Assembly: GCA_012729725.1 (NCBI GenBank) | Contig: JAAYCO010000222.1 | Span: 1 to 46,435, forward strand | Origin: Planctomycetota bacterium | GTDB taxonomy: Bacteria > Planctomycetota > Phycisphaerae > SM23-33 | DNA: 46,435 bases | Direction: 5' to 3' | Shown here: in pieces, positions 14,042 through 23,600 of the stretch | Numbering within the stretch: position 1 is the stretch's first letter | How the letters are laid out: every line of letters begins with the position of its first letter | Translations under genes and position numbers: made by a program | The notes under the pieces: generated by a model | The model's database searches: none | What the model was told of the DNA's origin: nothing | Seen by the model: only the letters and a program-made list of their open reading frames with translations

Positions 14042-16078
14042 TTATAGGCCCGCGGGCGAGCAGTCCGTTGCATCCCACGGTTCGTCGTCGGCCGGCGAGG
14101 CTTCTGATTGCCGGCTGCAATATGAATCGCGGATGATCTGGATGTCCGGCAGCGATGCTATGAATTGTCTGCCATACGGCTTGGTCACAATGCGGTGGTC
14201 AAGAACCACTATGATGCCCGTGTCATTCTTGCCGCGAATGAGCCTGCCGAAACCCTGTTTGAACAGGATCACCGCTTCGGGAAGCTGATACTGATTGAAT
14301 GGATTGCCTCCGCCTTTGCGAATCGCTTCGATGCGCGCCTCGGTCAACGGCGCGTCGGGAACGGCGAACGGCAGCTTGACTATGATTACGTTTGAAAGCG
14401 CCTCGCCTGAAACGTCAACGCCCTGCCAGAAACTCATCGTGCCCAGCAGCACCGACGGGCGGGATCTGAACTCCTCTAGCATGGCGCTTCTGGATTGGCG
14501 CCGCCCCTGCACAAGCAGCGGCAGGTCATGCCGCGCGCAGTAATCCTCAAGCAGGCCCCCAGCCGCATCCATCATCGAGTAACTCGTGAAGAGTATGAAG
14601 CATCGCCCGCCGGTCATCGTCAGGTAGTGTTTCATCGCCCCGACTGCCGACGGTATGAACCTTTGCGGGTCATTCGGCTCGCCAAGCCTCGTCTCCACGT
14701 ACAGCTTCGCCTGCCGCCGGTAATCGAACGGACTGGCGACCTGCACCTCCGCGCCATCGTCCAGGCCGAGCCTGCCGCGGATGTACTCGAACCCGTGCTC
14801 GCCCCCGCGGGCGGTGGAAAGAGTGGCGCTGGTCAGGATGACCGAGCCGACCTCATCGAAAAGCAGCTCCCGCACAACCGGGGCCACATTGACAGGCGCT
14901 GACGACAGGCCGACTATCTGGACCCTGCCAGGGCCGCTCCGCCTGGTCATCCAGTAGACCTGGTCTGGATCTTCCTGTGACAGAAGGCATTCGATCTGCG
15001 ACGCCATTTCGTTTACGCGCTGTTCCCATCCGATGAACTCGAATCTGGCGTCTTCGTCCCCATTGCCCGGCCGCAGGGCCTTGAGGCACTTGCCGATCTG
15101 CTTCAATGCGGGCGAAAGCACGTCGGGCACAATCCCGCCTTTTCGGATTCGCCCGTTCGATGCAAGGGCAGGGCCTTTATAGTTGGAGAGGCTTTCGAAG
15201 AACTGGTCGGCAGCCACGCCCGCCTGCTTGACGCTTTGGACGGCATCTGAGTTCCCAAGCATCGCCAGCAGGCCGCGGTCGGTCTTGTCGTTATACAGCT
15301 CGCGCAGCAGATAGTTGACCGCCCAGGATGTTATGCTCGCCCCGAAGTGATCCCCGGCAACCGTCTCCACCGTGTGCGCCTCGTCAAGCACGACAAAATC
15401 ATAAGACCCCAGCAACTGCGCTGCGTTGCGCCGGATTGCCAGGTCCGAGAAAAACAAAGCGTGATTGACCACCAGAAGGTCGGCCTTCTGCATTCGAGCC
15501 CGTGCAGCCTGAAGATGGCACTTGGCGTGATACGGACACTTCGTGCCGCGGCAGAGTCCCTGTTCGCTTCGGACCCGTTCCCACATGCCCGCTTCAAGAT
15601 CGAAACCAATGTCTTGAAGCGACCCCGTTTTTGTTTGCATCGCCCATTCGGCAAGCATCGAGAGCTGATCCTGCGCCGCTGCCGAAAACAGTTTCGACCG
15701 CCCTTTCAGAGCCATCTCAAGCCTGCGGAAGCAAAGGTAGTTGCTTCTGCCCTTACCAAGCACTGCCGAGAACTTCACGGGCAGCGTCTTCTCAAGAAAC
15801 GGCAGATCCTTTCCGATGATCTGTTCCTGCAAGGCAATGGTGTACGTGGAGATGATGATCCGCTTTTTGTGCTCGACCGCCTGGAGCACTGCCGGAACAA
15901 GGTAGGCAAAGCTCTTTCCGACGCCCGTGCCCGCCTCGGCGAGCAGGTGCCGCCTGTCGCTGAAGGCCGAAGCAACCGCCAGGGCCATCTCCAATTGCTC
16001 ATCACGCCTCTCGTAACCGCTTAAAGAGGCGGCAATTAGCCCTCCGGGACCAAGTATCTCCTCAACGGTCAACGACAT
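14042..16078 (-). CDS. dinG: ATP-dependent DNA helicase, DinG/XPD type with FeS cluster
   Basis: The 678-residue superfamily 2 helicase unwinds DNA 5' to 3'. Members act on R-loops and damaged or structured DNA. Walker A is [10 protein letters not shown] (47-56) and the DEAH box is at 232-235. Motif VI is [13 protein letters not shown] near the C-terminus. Four cysteines, C116, C176, C181 and C187 (the last three spaced C-x4-C-x5-C), match the FeS ligands of E. coli DinG. No exonuclease domain is attached. ATG 16078 lies inside the upstream membrane-protein gene, a 17-base overlap, which suggests coupled translation. Confidence 0.93.
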   Translation of the reverse strand: MSLTVEEILGPGGLIAASLSGYERRDEQLEMALAVASAFSDRRHLLAEAGTGVGKSFAYLVPAVLQAVEHKKRIIISTYTIALQEQIIGKDLPFLEKTLPVKFSAVLGKGRSNYLCFRRLEMALKGRSKLFSAAAQDQLSMLAEWAMQTKTGSLQDIGFDLEAGMWERVRSEQGLCRGTKCPYHAKCHLQAARARMQKADLLVVNHALFFSDLAIRRNAAQLLGSYDFVVLDEAHTVETVAGDHFGASITSWAVNYLLRELYNDKTDRGLLAMLGNSDAVQSVKQAGVAADQFFESLSNYKGPALASNGRIRKGGIVPDVLSPALKQIGKCLKALRPGNGDEDARFEFIGWEQRVNEMASQIECLLSQEDPDQVYWMTRRSGPGRVQIVGLSSAPVNVAPVVRELLFDEVGSVILTSATLSTARGGEHGFEYIRGRLGLDDGAEVQVASPFDYRRQAKLYVETRLGEPNDPQRFIPSAVGAMKHYLTMTGGRCFILFTSYSMMDAAGGLLEDYCARHDLPLLVQGRRQSRSAMLEEFRSRPSVLLGTMSFWQGVDVSGEALSNVIIVKLPFAVPDAPLTEARIEAIRKGGGNPFNQYQLPEAVILFKQGFGRLIRGKNDTGIIVVLDHRIVTKPYGRQFIASLPDIQIIRDSYCSRQSEASPADDEPWDATDCSPAGL

Positions 16079-16532
16079 GGATCATACGAACCTCGGAAGC
16101 GCCCTGAGTTTGCGCAACATGGTTGCCAAAGCGCCCCGCAAATTGAAGAACAAACCAGATCGTTATGATCGACGTGACGAAGGCGATAATCGTCGCCAGT
16201 ATCGTAATAAATGTCCTGCCTCGCATAATGGTCGAGCGCATCGACGATGCAATCCGCTCCTTGGCAAGGGTCAACATCGCAAGCATGATCGCCCCGACTG
16301 TCAGCCAGATGCTTATGGAATGAATGCCGCTGTAAACGTAAACCGCACTGCTGGTGGGGACATCGTTAAGCCCAGGCCCCTTAAGCATATAAACGGTTTC
16401 GCCGGTCGGGCTCTTGCCTATCTGCCCGTGGATGGCTTCGCCTCCAATGTGCAAATACACGATCGAGTAAGCCAGAAAGTTCGCCAGCCCAAGCAGAATG
16501 ATCCATATGCAGATTGTCGTTCGTCGGTCCAT
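16062..16532 (-). CDS. Membrane protein of unknown function
   Basis: The 156-residue product has three predicted membrane segments (about 8-28, 68-88 and 110-132). Between the first two lies a loop ([27 protein letters not shown]) probably exposed outside the cytoplasm. AGGAA about six bases before ATG 16532 supports the start. The last 17 bases overlap the start of dinG, so the two are probably co-transcribed. No functional link is obvious and I do not recognise the family. Confidence 0.75.
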   Translation of the reverse strand: MDRRTTICIWIILLGLANFLAYSIVYLHIGGEAIHGQIGKSPTGETVYMLKGPGLNDVPTSSAVYVYSGIHSISIWLTVGAIMLAMLTLAKERIASSMRSTIMRGRTFITILATIIAFVTSIITIWFVLQFAGRFGNHVAQTQGASEVRMIHVVDR

Positions 16533-16630
16533 GACGCTTCCTCTGCCGCTTGTCTATCAGGCAAGCCCCGTCGCGCCTGAAGCAGCTGCAAAGTGGCATT
16601 ATATTGCCTTGCGGGAGGCGGGTCGAGCCT

Positions 16631-17719
16631 TTACGACTTGCCGTCGGCGTCGCGGGCTGGAAGCTCAACAATGGGAAGGAATACCGTGAACGTTGCCCCC
16701 TTTTTAAGGGTGCTTTCGACGCTGACCCAGCCCCCGACCGCTTCCACCAGCATGCGGACCGCGCTGAGGCCCATACCCGCCCCGCCCTCAGCGCCTCGGG
16801 TGGTGAAGAAAGGTTCGAAAACCTGCTCGGTTATTGCCGGATCCATTCCTTCGCCGGTGTCGGTAACGCCCAAGGCGGCGTATTCCCTGTTCTTCTCGTC
16901 CTTAACCAGCCTGGTGCGGATCGTCAGTCTGCCGCCCGACGTCATGGCGTTCCGGGCGTTTATGCACAGGTTCATTATGATACGGTGAAGCTGGTTGGGG
17001 CTTATGGAGACGGGCAGAGCTTCCTTGGCGAAGAAGTACTCAACCTGTATGTTTTGGGGCAGCATGCGCTCCACTATCACCACCTGGCGCGGTAGTTCCT
17101 GGGAAAGATCGATTCCGGGCCGGCCGTTGACCCCTTCGGGCTGAATCATCATCCATTCAGCCACAAGACCCGCGCCGCGCAGCGCTGCCTGCTTCATCTG
17201 CTCAAGATCCTGCCGGGTTTTGGCGTCAACGTTGTTGTCCATAAGCGTCAAGTCGCACATGCCGAGTATCACGGTCAGAATGTTGTTGAAGTCATGCGCT
17301 AGGCTGTTGGCGGCCAGGACGCGGGCATCGCTGGCGCGCAACTCCGCAACCCGCTCCATCAGTTTGGACTGATGAACGCGATACCTGTGGAAGGCGATAC
17401 CCAATGCGGCATAAAGCAGGACGGGAAACAGCAACTCCACGATCAACTGGGCGGTATCGTATGGCGATGAGCGGTAATGCAATACTTCGACCCCTATCCT
17501 TACGCTGGAAATTACCGCCCAGGATACTGTCATAGCCCTGCGGTTAAGAATTGCGTACGACCACAGTAAAGGGATGAACAGAATGAGCCTGGCGACCGCC
17601 TCAAGCGTCGTCATCAATTCAAAGGCAAAGGCCATCGCCAGCACGAAAACATATGAAAGGTAGAAGCCCAACGTCGGACTGGCGCTCAGCGGTTCTACGC
17701 CCTCTGGGTCGGGTGCCAT
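16631..17719 (-). CDS. Membrane-bound sensor histidine kinase
   Basis: The 362-residue protein has an N-terminal membrane region of about four segments (residues 15-110) and no large extracytoplasmic loop. A HisKA dimerisation domain with phospho-accepting H142 in SLAHDFNNILTVI follows. The HATPase domain has an N box (NLCINARNAM), G1 (DTGEGMD), F box (FEPFFTTRG) and G2 (GAGMGLSAVRML). It autophosphorylates with ATP and passes the phosphate to a response regulator. No response regulator gene is in the window, so it is an orphan here. The signal sensed is unknown. It has no Shine-Dalgarno but a promoter seven bases upstream. Confidence 0.9.
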   Translation of the reverse strand: MAPDPEGVEPLSASPTLGFYLSYVFVLAMAFAFELMTTLEAVARLILFIPLLWSYAILNRRAMTVSWAVISSVRIGVEVLHYRSSPYDTAQLIVELLFPVLLYAALGIAFHRYRVHQSKLMERVAELRASDARVLAANSLAHDFNNILTVILGMCDLTLMDNNVDAKTRQDLEQMKQAALRGAGLVAEWMMIQPEGVNGRPGIDLSQELPRQVVIVERMLPQNIQVEYFFAKEALPVSISPNQLHRIIMNLCINARNAMTSGGRLTIRTRLVKDEKNREYAALGVTDTGEGMDPAITEQVFEPFFTTRGAEGGAGMGLSAVRMLVEAVGGWVSVESTLKKGATFTVFLPIVELPARDADGKS

Positions 17720-17726
17720 GATTCAG

Positions 17727-17754
17727 CATATGCCGTGAGCTGAATTTAGGACAA
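17727..17754 (-). promoter_or_regulatory. Promoter of the histidine kinase, leaderless type
   Basis: The minus strand reads TTGTCC (17754-17749), 16 bases, then CATATG (17732-17727), and seven bases later the ATG at 17719. The geometry places the transcription start at or next to the start codon. No Shine-Dalgarno is present between them. Confidence 0.45.
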
Positions 17755-17843
17755 CTTATCTTGCCAATGGAGATGGTGGAATTTGCCGCCTTGCCGATAT
17801 AGAGTAGAGAAGCTGTTCAACGAATCTAATAGAAAGGCTGATA

Positions 17844-19244
17844 ATGCTGTCGATACTGTGGAAGAACGCAACTTCGAATGTCGTGGGCGATGAGAACGGG
17901 CTGACTCCTTTTGACCTTGCAAACGTCGAACTGGAGGTCAGAAAGGCATACGAGGAAGTAGCGTCACAGATTGAAGCAGGCAAGCTGGGCTACGCCAAGC
18001 TCCCGCACAACATGCAGTATCTGCACCAGGTGCAAGACGCCGTCAGCAGGTTTGGGCCCTCGGCGACTGATCTTGTGGTGCTTGGCATTGGCGGCAGCGC
18101 ACTGGGCAATATAGCGATTCAGACCGCCCTCAACGGCGCCTCCTACAACCTTCTTTCGGATCGCAAGCGAGGCGGACCCAGGCTGTTCGTGCTGGATAAT
18201 GTTGATCCGTGTCTCATTGGCGACACCTTCGACGTTCTCAAGCGCAGGCTCAAGACAACCGTTGTGAACGTGATATCCAAGAGCGGCGAAACTGCCGAGA
18301 CCGCCAGCCAGTTCATGATCGTCAGAGACATGCTCCGCAAGTATCTTGGCGATGACTACGCCAAGCGCATCGTCGCCACAACCGACATGGAGCGAGGCAC
18401 ATTGAATTCCATAGCCCGCGCGGAAGGCTACGCAATGCTGCCGGTTCCCCCGGATGTTGGAGGCAGATTCAGCGTGCTTTCGCCGGTTGGTCTATTCTCG
18501 GCCTCGATGTGCGGCGTGGACATCGAGCAGATGCTTGCAGGCGCAGCCGCCATGCAGAACCGCGTGCTGAACCCGAACTTTAACGAGAACCCGGCCATGA
18601 TTCTGGCGGCTGTGAAGTACGTGGCGTACAAACTCAAGGGCAAGCCCATGCACGTGATGATGCCCTACTCCAACAGGCTTTACATGCTCGCCGACTGGTA
18701 TCGGCAGCTCTGGGCCGAGTCGCTGGGCAAACAGGTTGATCGCGCGGGCAACGAGGTCTTCGCCGGCCCGACGCCGATCAAGGCGCTGGGGACCACCGAT
18801 CAGCACAGCCAGGTGCAGCTATACCGCGAAGGACCCAACGACAAGCTGACCGTGTTCCTTGACGTGATGAAGCACCCCCGCGACCTGCGCGTGCCGGAGG
18901 CCTTCGCAGACAACCCCGGCCTTTCTTACCTTGCAAAGGCCAAGATAAGCAAGCTGCTGGCGGCGGAGAAACTGGCGACGGAATACGCCATGGCCGTTTC
19001 AAAGAGGCCCAGCGTGACCATACGCTTCGACGAAATAACCCCGTTCACCGTCGGCGAGTTCTTCTTCCTCTACGAGTTCACCACCAGCCTGATGGGCTCG
19101 ATGCTGAATGTGAACACCTACGACCAGCCTGCCGTCGAGCTTGGCAAACAGGCAACCTTCGCTCTTATGGGACGCCAAGGCTACGAAGAGCTTGCCGCGA
19201 AGATCAAACCCTTCGCCCGGCCCGACAAGCGATACATGGCCTGA
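17844..19244 (+). CDS. pgi: Glucose-6-phosphate isomerase
   Basis: The 466-residue enzyme interconverts glucose 6-phosphate and fructose 6-phosphate in glycolysis and gluconeogenesis. The phosphosugar-binding SIS motifs are clear: VLGIGGSALGNIA, VISKSGETAETA, and the pair QLWAESLGKQ and TDQHSQVQLY that supply catalytic Glu and His. The C-terminal LGKQATFALMG holds the conserved Lys. The size fits the shorter bacterial/archaeal PGI type. AAAGG six bases before ATG 17844 fits the start. It is divergent from the histidine kinase and convergent with gltD, so it stands alone. Its product feeds the same sugar-phosphate pool as the phosphoketolase. Confidence 0.96.
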   Translation: MLSILWKNATSNVVGDENGLTPFDLANVELEVRKAYEEVASQIEAGKLGYAKLPHNMQYLHQVQDAVSRFGPSATDLVVLGIGGSALGNIAIQTALNGASYNLLSDRKRGGPRLFVLDNVDPCLIGDTFDVLKRRLKTTVVNVISKSGETAETASQFMIVRDMLRKYLGDDYAKRIVATTDMERGTLNSIARAEGYAMLPVPPDVGGRFSVLSPVGLFSASMCGVDIEQMLAGAAAMQNRVLNPNFNENPAMILAAVKYVAYKLKGKPMHVMMPYSNRLYMLADWYRQLWAESLGKQVDRAGNEVFAGPTPIKALGTTDQHSQVQLYREGPNDKLTVFLDVMKHPRDLRVPEAFADNPGLSYLAKAKISKLLAAEKLATEYAMAVSKRPSVTIRFDEITPFTVGEFFFLYEFTTSLMGSMLNVNTYDQPAVELGKQATFALMGRQGYEELAAKIKPFARPDKRYMA

Positions 19245-19274
19245 CTTGCGGGCAGGGCGGCGTCCATCGCGTTC

Positions 19275-20690
19275 TCATGAGTTAAGCCATGCGTCAATCG
19301 CGGCCGCGGCGGCCCTGCCGTCCACGATGCCGTGAACAACCAGCGATGCGCCGCGACGGGCGTCGCCGGCTGCGAATATGCCAGGCTGGGACGTCATGAA
19401 ACTCGCGTCGGTCTGGATATTGCCCCTGGCATCCAGGGCAATCTCCGCCTGCTCCACAATGCCGGTGTGCTGCGGGTGCACGAAACCCATGGCGATCAGA
19501 ACAAGATCAACCTTCAGCACAAAATCGCTGCCGGGAATCTCCCGCATCGAGGGGCGACCATCCACTTGCGACCACTCGACCTCGACGCCATGAAGCTCCT
19601 GCACGCGGGTTTTGCCGACCAGCCGCCGGGTCATCACGTTCCAGCGCCGGGTGCAACCCTCTTCGTGTGACGTGCTCGTCCGCAGGATTCTAGGATAGCT
19701 CGGCCAGGGCGTCTGGGGATTGCTGTTCTGGGGCGGTTCGGGAAGAATTTCAAGCTGATAGACCTCCCTAGCCCCCTGCCGCCTGGCGGTTCCAACGCAA
19801 TCGCTGCCCGTGTCTCCACCGCCGATCACAGCAACCGAGAGCCCTTCGGCGGAGACCGCCGGCTTGCGAGTTGCCGATCCGGCGACGACGCGATTTGATG
19901 CCCCAAGGTAGTCCAAAGCCATCAGCACGTTATCAAGGCTTCTGCCGGGAACGTCCAATTCGCGCGGCTGTCCGCAGCCGATCGCCAGAAGCACGGCGTC
20001 GAAGCTCTTGCGAAGATACTTGAACGACACATCGTCCCCCACCAGCACCGACGTCTGAAACTCCACGCCCTCCGCCCGCATCTGGTCGAGGCGCCGGTCG
20101 ATGATGCTCTTGTCGAGTTTGAAGTCCGGTATGCCAAACCTCAGAAGCCCGCCGATGCTCTCGTCCTTTTCGAATATGGTCACCGCGTGTCCCGCGCGGG
20201 CCAGTTGCTGAGCCCCAGCCAGGGCTGCGGGGCCTGAGCCGACCACCGCCACGCTCTTTCCGGTTCGTCTTGCGGAGGGCTGGGGAACGATCCATCCTTC
20301 GCGCCAGGCGCGTTCGACAATCTGATACTCTATGTGCCTGATGAGCGTCGGCTGGTCGTTGATGTTCAACGTGCATGCAGCCTCGCACAGGGCGGGGCAG
20401 ATTCGCCCGGTGAATTCCGGAAAGTTGTTGGTCGAATGCAGGTTCTCGCACGCCTCTTTCCACCTGCCGCGACTCAGGAGGCTGTTGAACTCCGGAACGC
20501 GGTTGCCAAGCGGGCACCCAATGCCGTGACAGAACGGTATGCCGCAGTCCATGCATCTGGACGCCTGCCGCACGATCGATTGCTCGTCAAGCGGCAGGTC
20601 CACCTCGCGAAAGTCGCGCAGGCGCTGGTCGATGGGCCGATGCGGCACATCCTGTCTTGGCGTATCAAGGAACGTCAGTGGGCTAGACAT
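19275..20690 (-). CDS. gltD: Glutamate synthase small (beta) subunit
   Basis: This 471-residue FAD protein passes NADPH electrons to the large subunit for making glutamate from glutamine and 2-oxoglutarate. The N-terminus has Cys clusters for 4Fe-4S centres (CMDCGIPFCHGIGCPLGN and CPALCEAACTLNIND). The FAD site is VAVVGSGPAALAGAQ, the NAD(P) site is VAVIGGGDTGSDC, and the end is GIFAAGDARRGASLVVHGI. ATG 20690 overlaps the stop of gltB by eight bases and is preceded by AGGAGG at seven bases, so translation is coupled. The frame is open far upstream antisense-like within gltB, but that part is not protein-like and is excluded. Confidence 0.96.
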   Translation of the reverse strand: MSSPLTFLDTPRQDVPHRPIDQRLRDFREVDLPLDEQSIVRQASRCMDCGIPFCHGIGCPLGNRVPEFNSLLSRGRWKEACENLHSTNNFPEFTGRICPALCEAACTLNINDQPTLIRHIEYQIVERAWREGWIVPQPSARRTGKSVAVVGSGPAALAGAQQLARAGHAVTIFEKDESIGGLLRFGIPDFKLDKSIIDRRLDQMRAEGVEFQTSVLVGDDVSFKYLRKSFDAVLLAIGCGQPRELDVPGRSLDNVLMALDYLGASNRVVAGSATRKPAVSAEGLSVAVIGGGDTGSDCVGTARRQGAREVYQLEILPEPPQNSNPQTPWPSYPRILRTSTSHEEGCTRRWNVMTRRLVGKTRVQELHGVEVEWSQVDGRPSMREIPGSDFVLKVDLVLIAMGFVHPQHTGIVEQAEIALDARGNIQTDASFMTSQPGIFAAGDARRGASLVVHGIVDGRAAAAAIDAWLNS

Positions 20691-23600
20691 GATGCGCCTC
20701 CTGCCGGGGTTGCGTGGGCCGTTTGGACTCATCGGCATGCTTACGTTCAAGGGCAATGCGATATTCGGTCGGCACGATTTTGACGAATCGCCCGGTGACT
20801 GCCGGCCAATTGTCCAGCACCCGCCTGGCTTGCCTGCTGCCGGTCCAGTGGGCGTGCGCTTCCAGCAGACGGTGCAGAAGATCCTGGTCATCCTGGCGCC
20901 AGACGCTTTCCAGCTCAACCATGTCCAGGTTGCACAGCGTATCCAGAAGCTGGTGTTCATCCAGCACGTATGCAACGCCGCCGGACATGCCCGCGGCGAA
21001 GTTCCGCCCGGTTGAGCCAAGAATAACGACCGTCCCGCCGGTCATATACTCGCAGCCGTGATCGCCAACGCCCTCGACAACCGCCGTCGCCCCGCTGTTT
21101 CGCACGGCGAAACGCTCGCCGACGATCCCGTTGATGAAGGCTTCGCCGCTTGTTGCGCCGTACAGCAATGTGTTGCCCGCAATGATGTTTTCGCCCGCGT
21201 TGAACAAAGCTGTCGGCGGCGCCTGCACGACGATCCTTCCTCCGCACAGGCCTTTGCCGACATAGTCGTTGGCGTCTCCAATGAGCCGCAGGGTAACGCC
21301 GGGCGCGAGAAATGCGCCAAAGCTTTGTCCGGCAGTGCCGCGGAGCACAACCTCAAGAGTGCCGTCTGCCAGCCCGCCGGGCCCTCGCAGCTTGACTATG
21401 TGGTTACTGAGCACCGCCCCCACCGTGCGGTGAACGTTGCGGATGGGCAGTTCCACCACTGTTCTGCCGCCTGTCACCACCACGTCCCCCGCCTGTTCAA
21501 TGATCCGCCAGTCGAGATGATCGCTAAGATCCTTCTCGTGCCGCCCGGTGCAGCGGCATGACTTGCCGCTCTGCGGTTCCACCTTCTTCAGCAGCCTGCC
21601 GAAGTCCAGGCCCCTGGCCTTGTAGTGATCGACAGCAGCTCGCATTGAAAGCCGGTCACTCTTGCCGATCATGTCTTCAAATCGTCTGAAACCAAGTTCC
21701 GCCATGATCCGCCGCACTTCTTGGGCGACGAACAGCAGGAAAGATTGAAGATGCTCCGGCTTGCCGGCGAATCGCGACCTGAGCCGGGGATCCTGCGTGG
21801 CGATTCCGGCAGGGCAAGCGCCGTGATGGCATTTGCGCATCAGCACGCAACCAAGGCTGACGAGTGCCGCCGTTCCGAAACCGAATCGCTCTGCGCCAAG
21901 CAGCGCCGCCACTACAACGTCCCTTCCCGTTTTCATCTGGCCGTCGGCCTGAACGACAATCCTGTCCCGCAGGCCGTTCAGGATGAGCGTCTGCTGCGTC
22001 TCGGCAAGGCCCAGTTCCCACGGCGCGCCCGCATGCTTGATCGACGAAAGCGGACTGTTGCCCGTGCCGCCGTCATAGCCGCTGATCAGCACCTCGTCCG
22101 CGTTGCCTTTCGCCACGCCGGCCGCCACGGTTCCGACGCCGGCTTCGCTTACAAGCTTCACCGAAACCTTCACGCCGGGGCTGGCGCACTTCAAATCGTG
22201 TATCAACTGGGCGAGGTCTTCTATCGAGTAAATGTCATGGTGCGGCGGCGGGCTGATGAGCGTCACGCCCGGCATTGAATGCCTCAGGCGGGCGATATCT
22301 TCCGTCACCTTCAAACCGGCAAGCTGGCCGCCTTCGCCAGGCTTGGCGCCCTGGGCCATCTTGATCTGCAACTCTCGGGCGTTGGCAAGGTACTCGATGG
22401 TCACTCCGAAACGCCCGCTTGCAACCTGTTTGATCGCGCTGTTGAGATCATCCCGCACGCCCGGGCGATACCGCTGCGGATCCTCGCCGCCTTCCCCCGT
22501 GTTGCTGCACGCGCCAAGCCGGTTCATCGCGATGGCGACAGTCTCGTGCGCTTCCTTTGAAATCGAGCCCATTGACATCGCGCCGGTGACGAATCGCTTG
22601 ACGATTTGTTCGGCTTGCTCGACCTCTTCAATGGGCGCCGGACGAGCGTTCTTGAATTCGAACAGCCCTCGCAGCGTGCTGAGCTCCCGCGACTGATCGT
22701 TTATCAGCTTGGCGTACTGCATATACAGCCGCTCGTCGTTGGTTCGCACAGCCTGCTGAAGCAGCGATACGGTTTGAGGATTCCAGAGGTGCCTTTCGCC
22801 GTCGCGCCGCCAGGCATATTCGCCGCCGAAATCCAGCGTATTACGCGGCTGGCCCTGGACAAACGCGGAACTGTGTTTCGCGACGGCTTCCGACGCCACC
22901 GCATCGATGCCTACGCCGCCGATTCGGGAAATCGTGTTGGTGAAGTACTTGTCAACGAATGACGAGTCCAGTCCGACCGCCTCGAAAAGCTGCGCGGCGT
23001 GATAGCTTCGCAATGTCGAAATGCCCATCTTGGACATTGTCTTGAGTATGCCCTTCTTAACGGCGGCGACATACCTGCTGACATATTGATCCAGATCGAC
23101 ATCAAATGACAGGTCGCCCCGCCCTCGCAGAAGCGAGATGGCGTCCATCGCCAGGTAAGGATTGATGGCGTTGGCGCCAAAGCCGCACAGCAGGCAGAAG
23201 TGCATTACCTCGCGGGGTTCTCCGCTTTCGACGACCAGCCCCGCTTCGCCGCGAAGCCTCAGCGACAGCAGGCCGTGATGCACCGCGGAAACCGCCAGCA
23301 GGCTGGGTATCGCCGCTCTGCCTTCATCCGCGTTGCGATCTGACAGAACCAGAAGCGATGCGCCATCCGCAATGGCCTTGCGACACGAATCAAGCAGGTC
23401 GTCGAGCCCACGCTCCAGGGCCTTGCCAGGCTTGTCGGCTCGGGCGTCGAACAGGGCATCTACTATCGCAACCTTGAAATCAGCGCGATGGGCCGCCTTC
23501 AGCCGCTCCATGTTGTCATTGGTCAGGATCGGATGCGGCAGCTTCAACTGACGGCAATGTCCCGGGCCTTCTTCAAGCAGGTTTCGCTGCTTGCCCGTGT

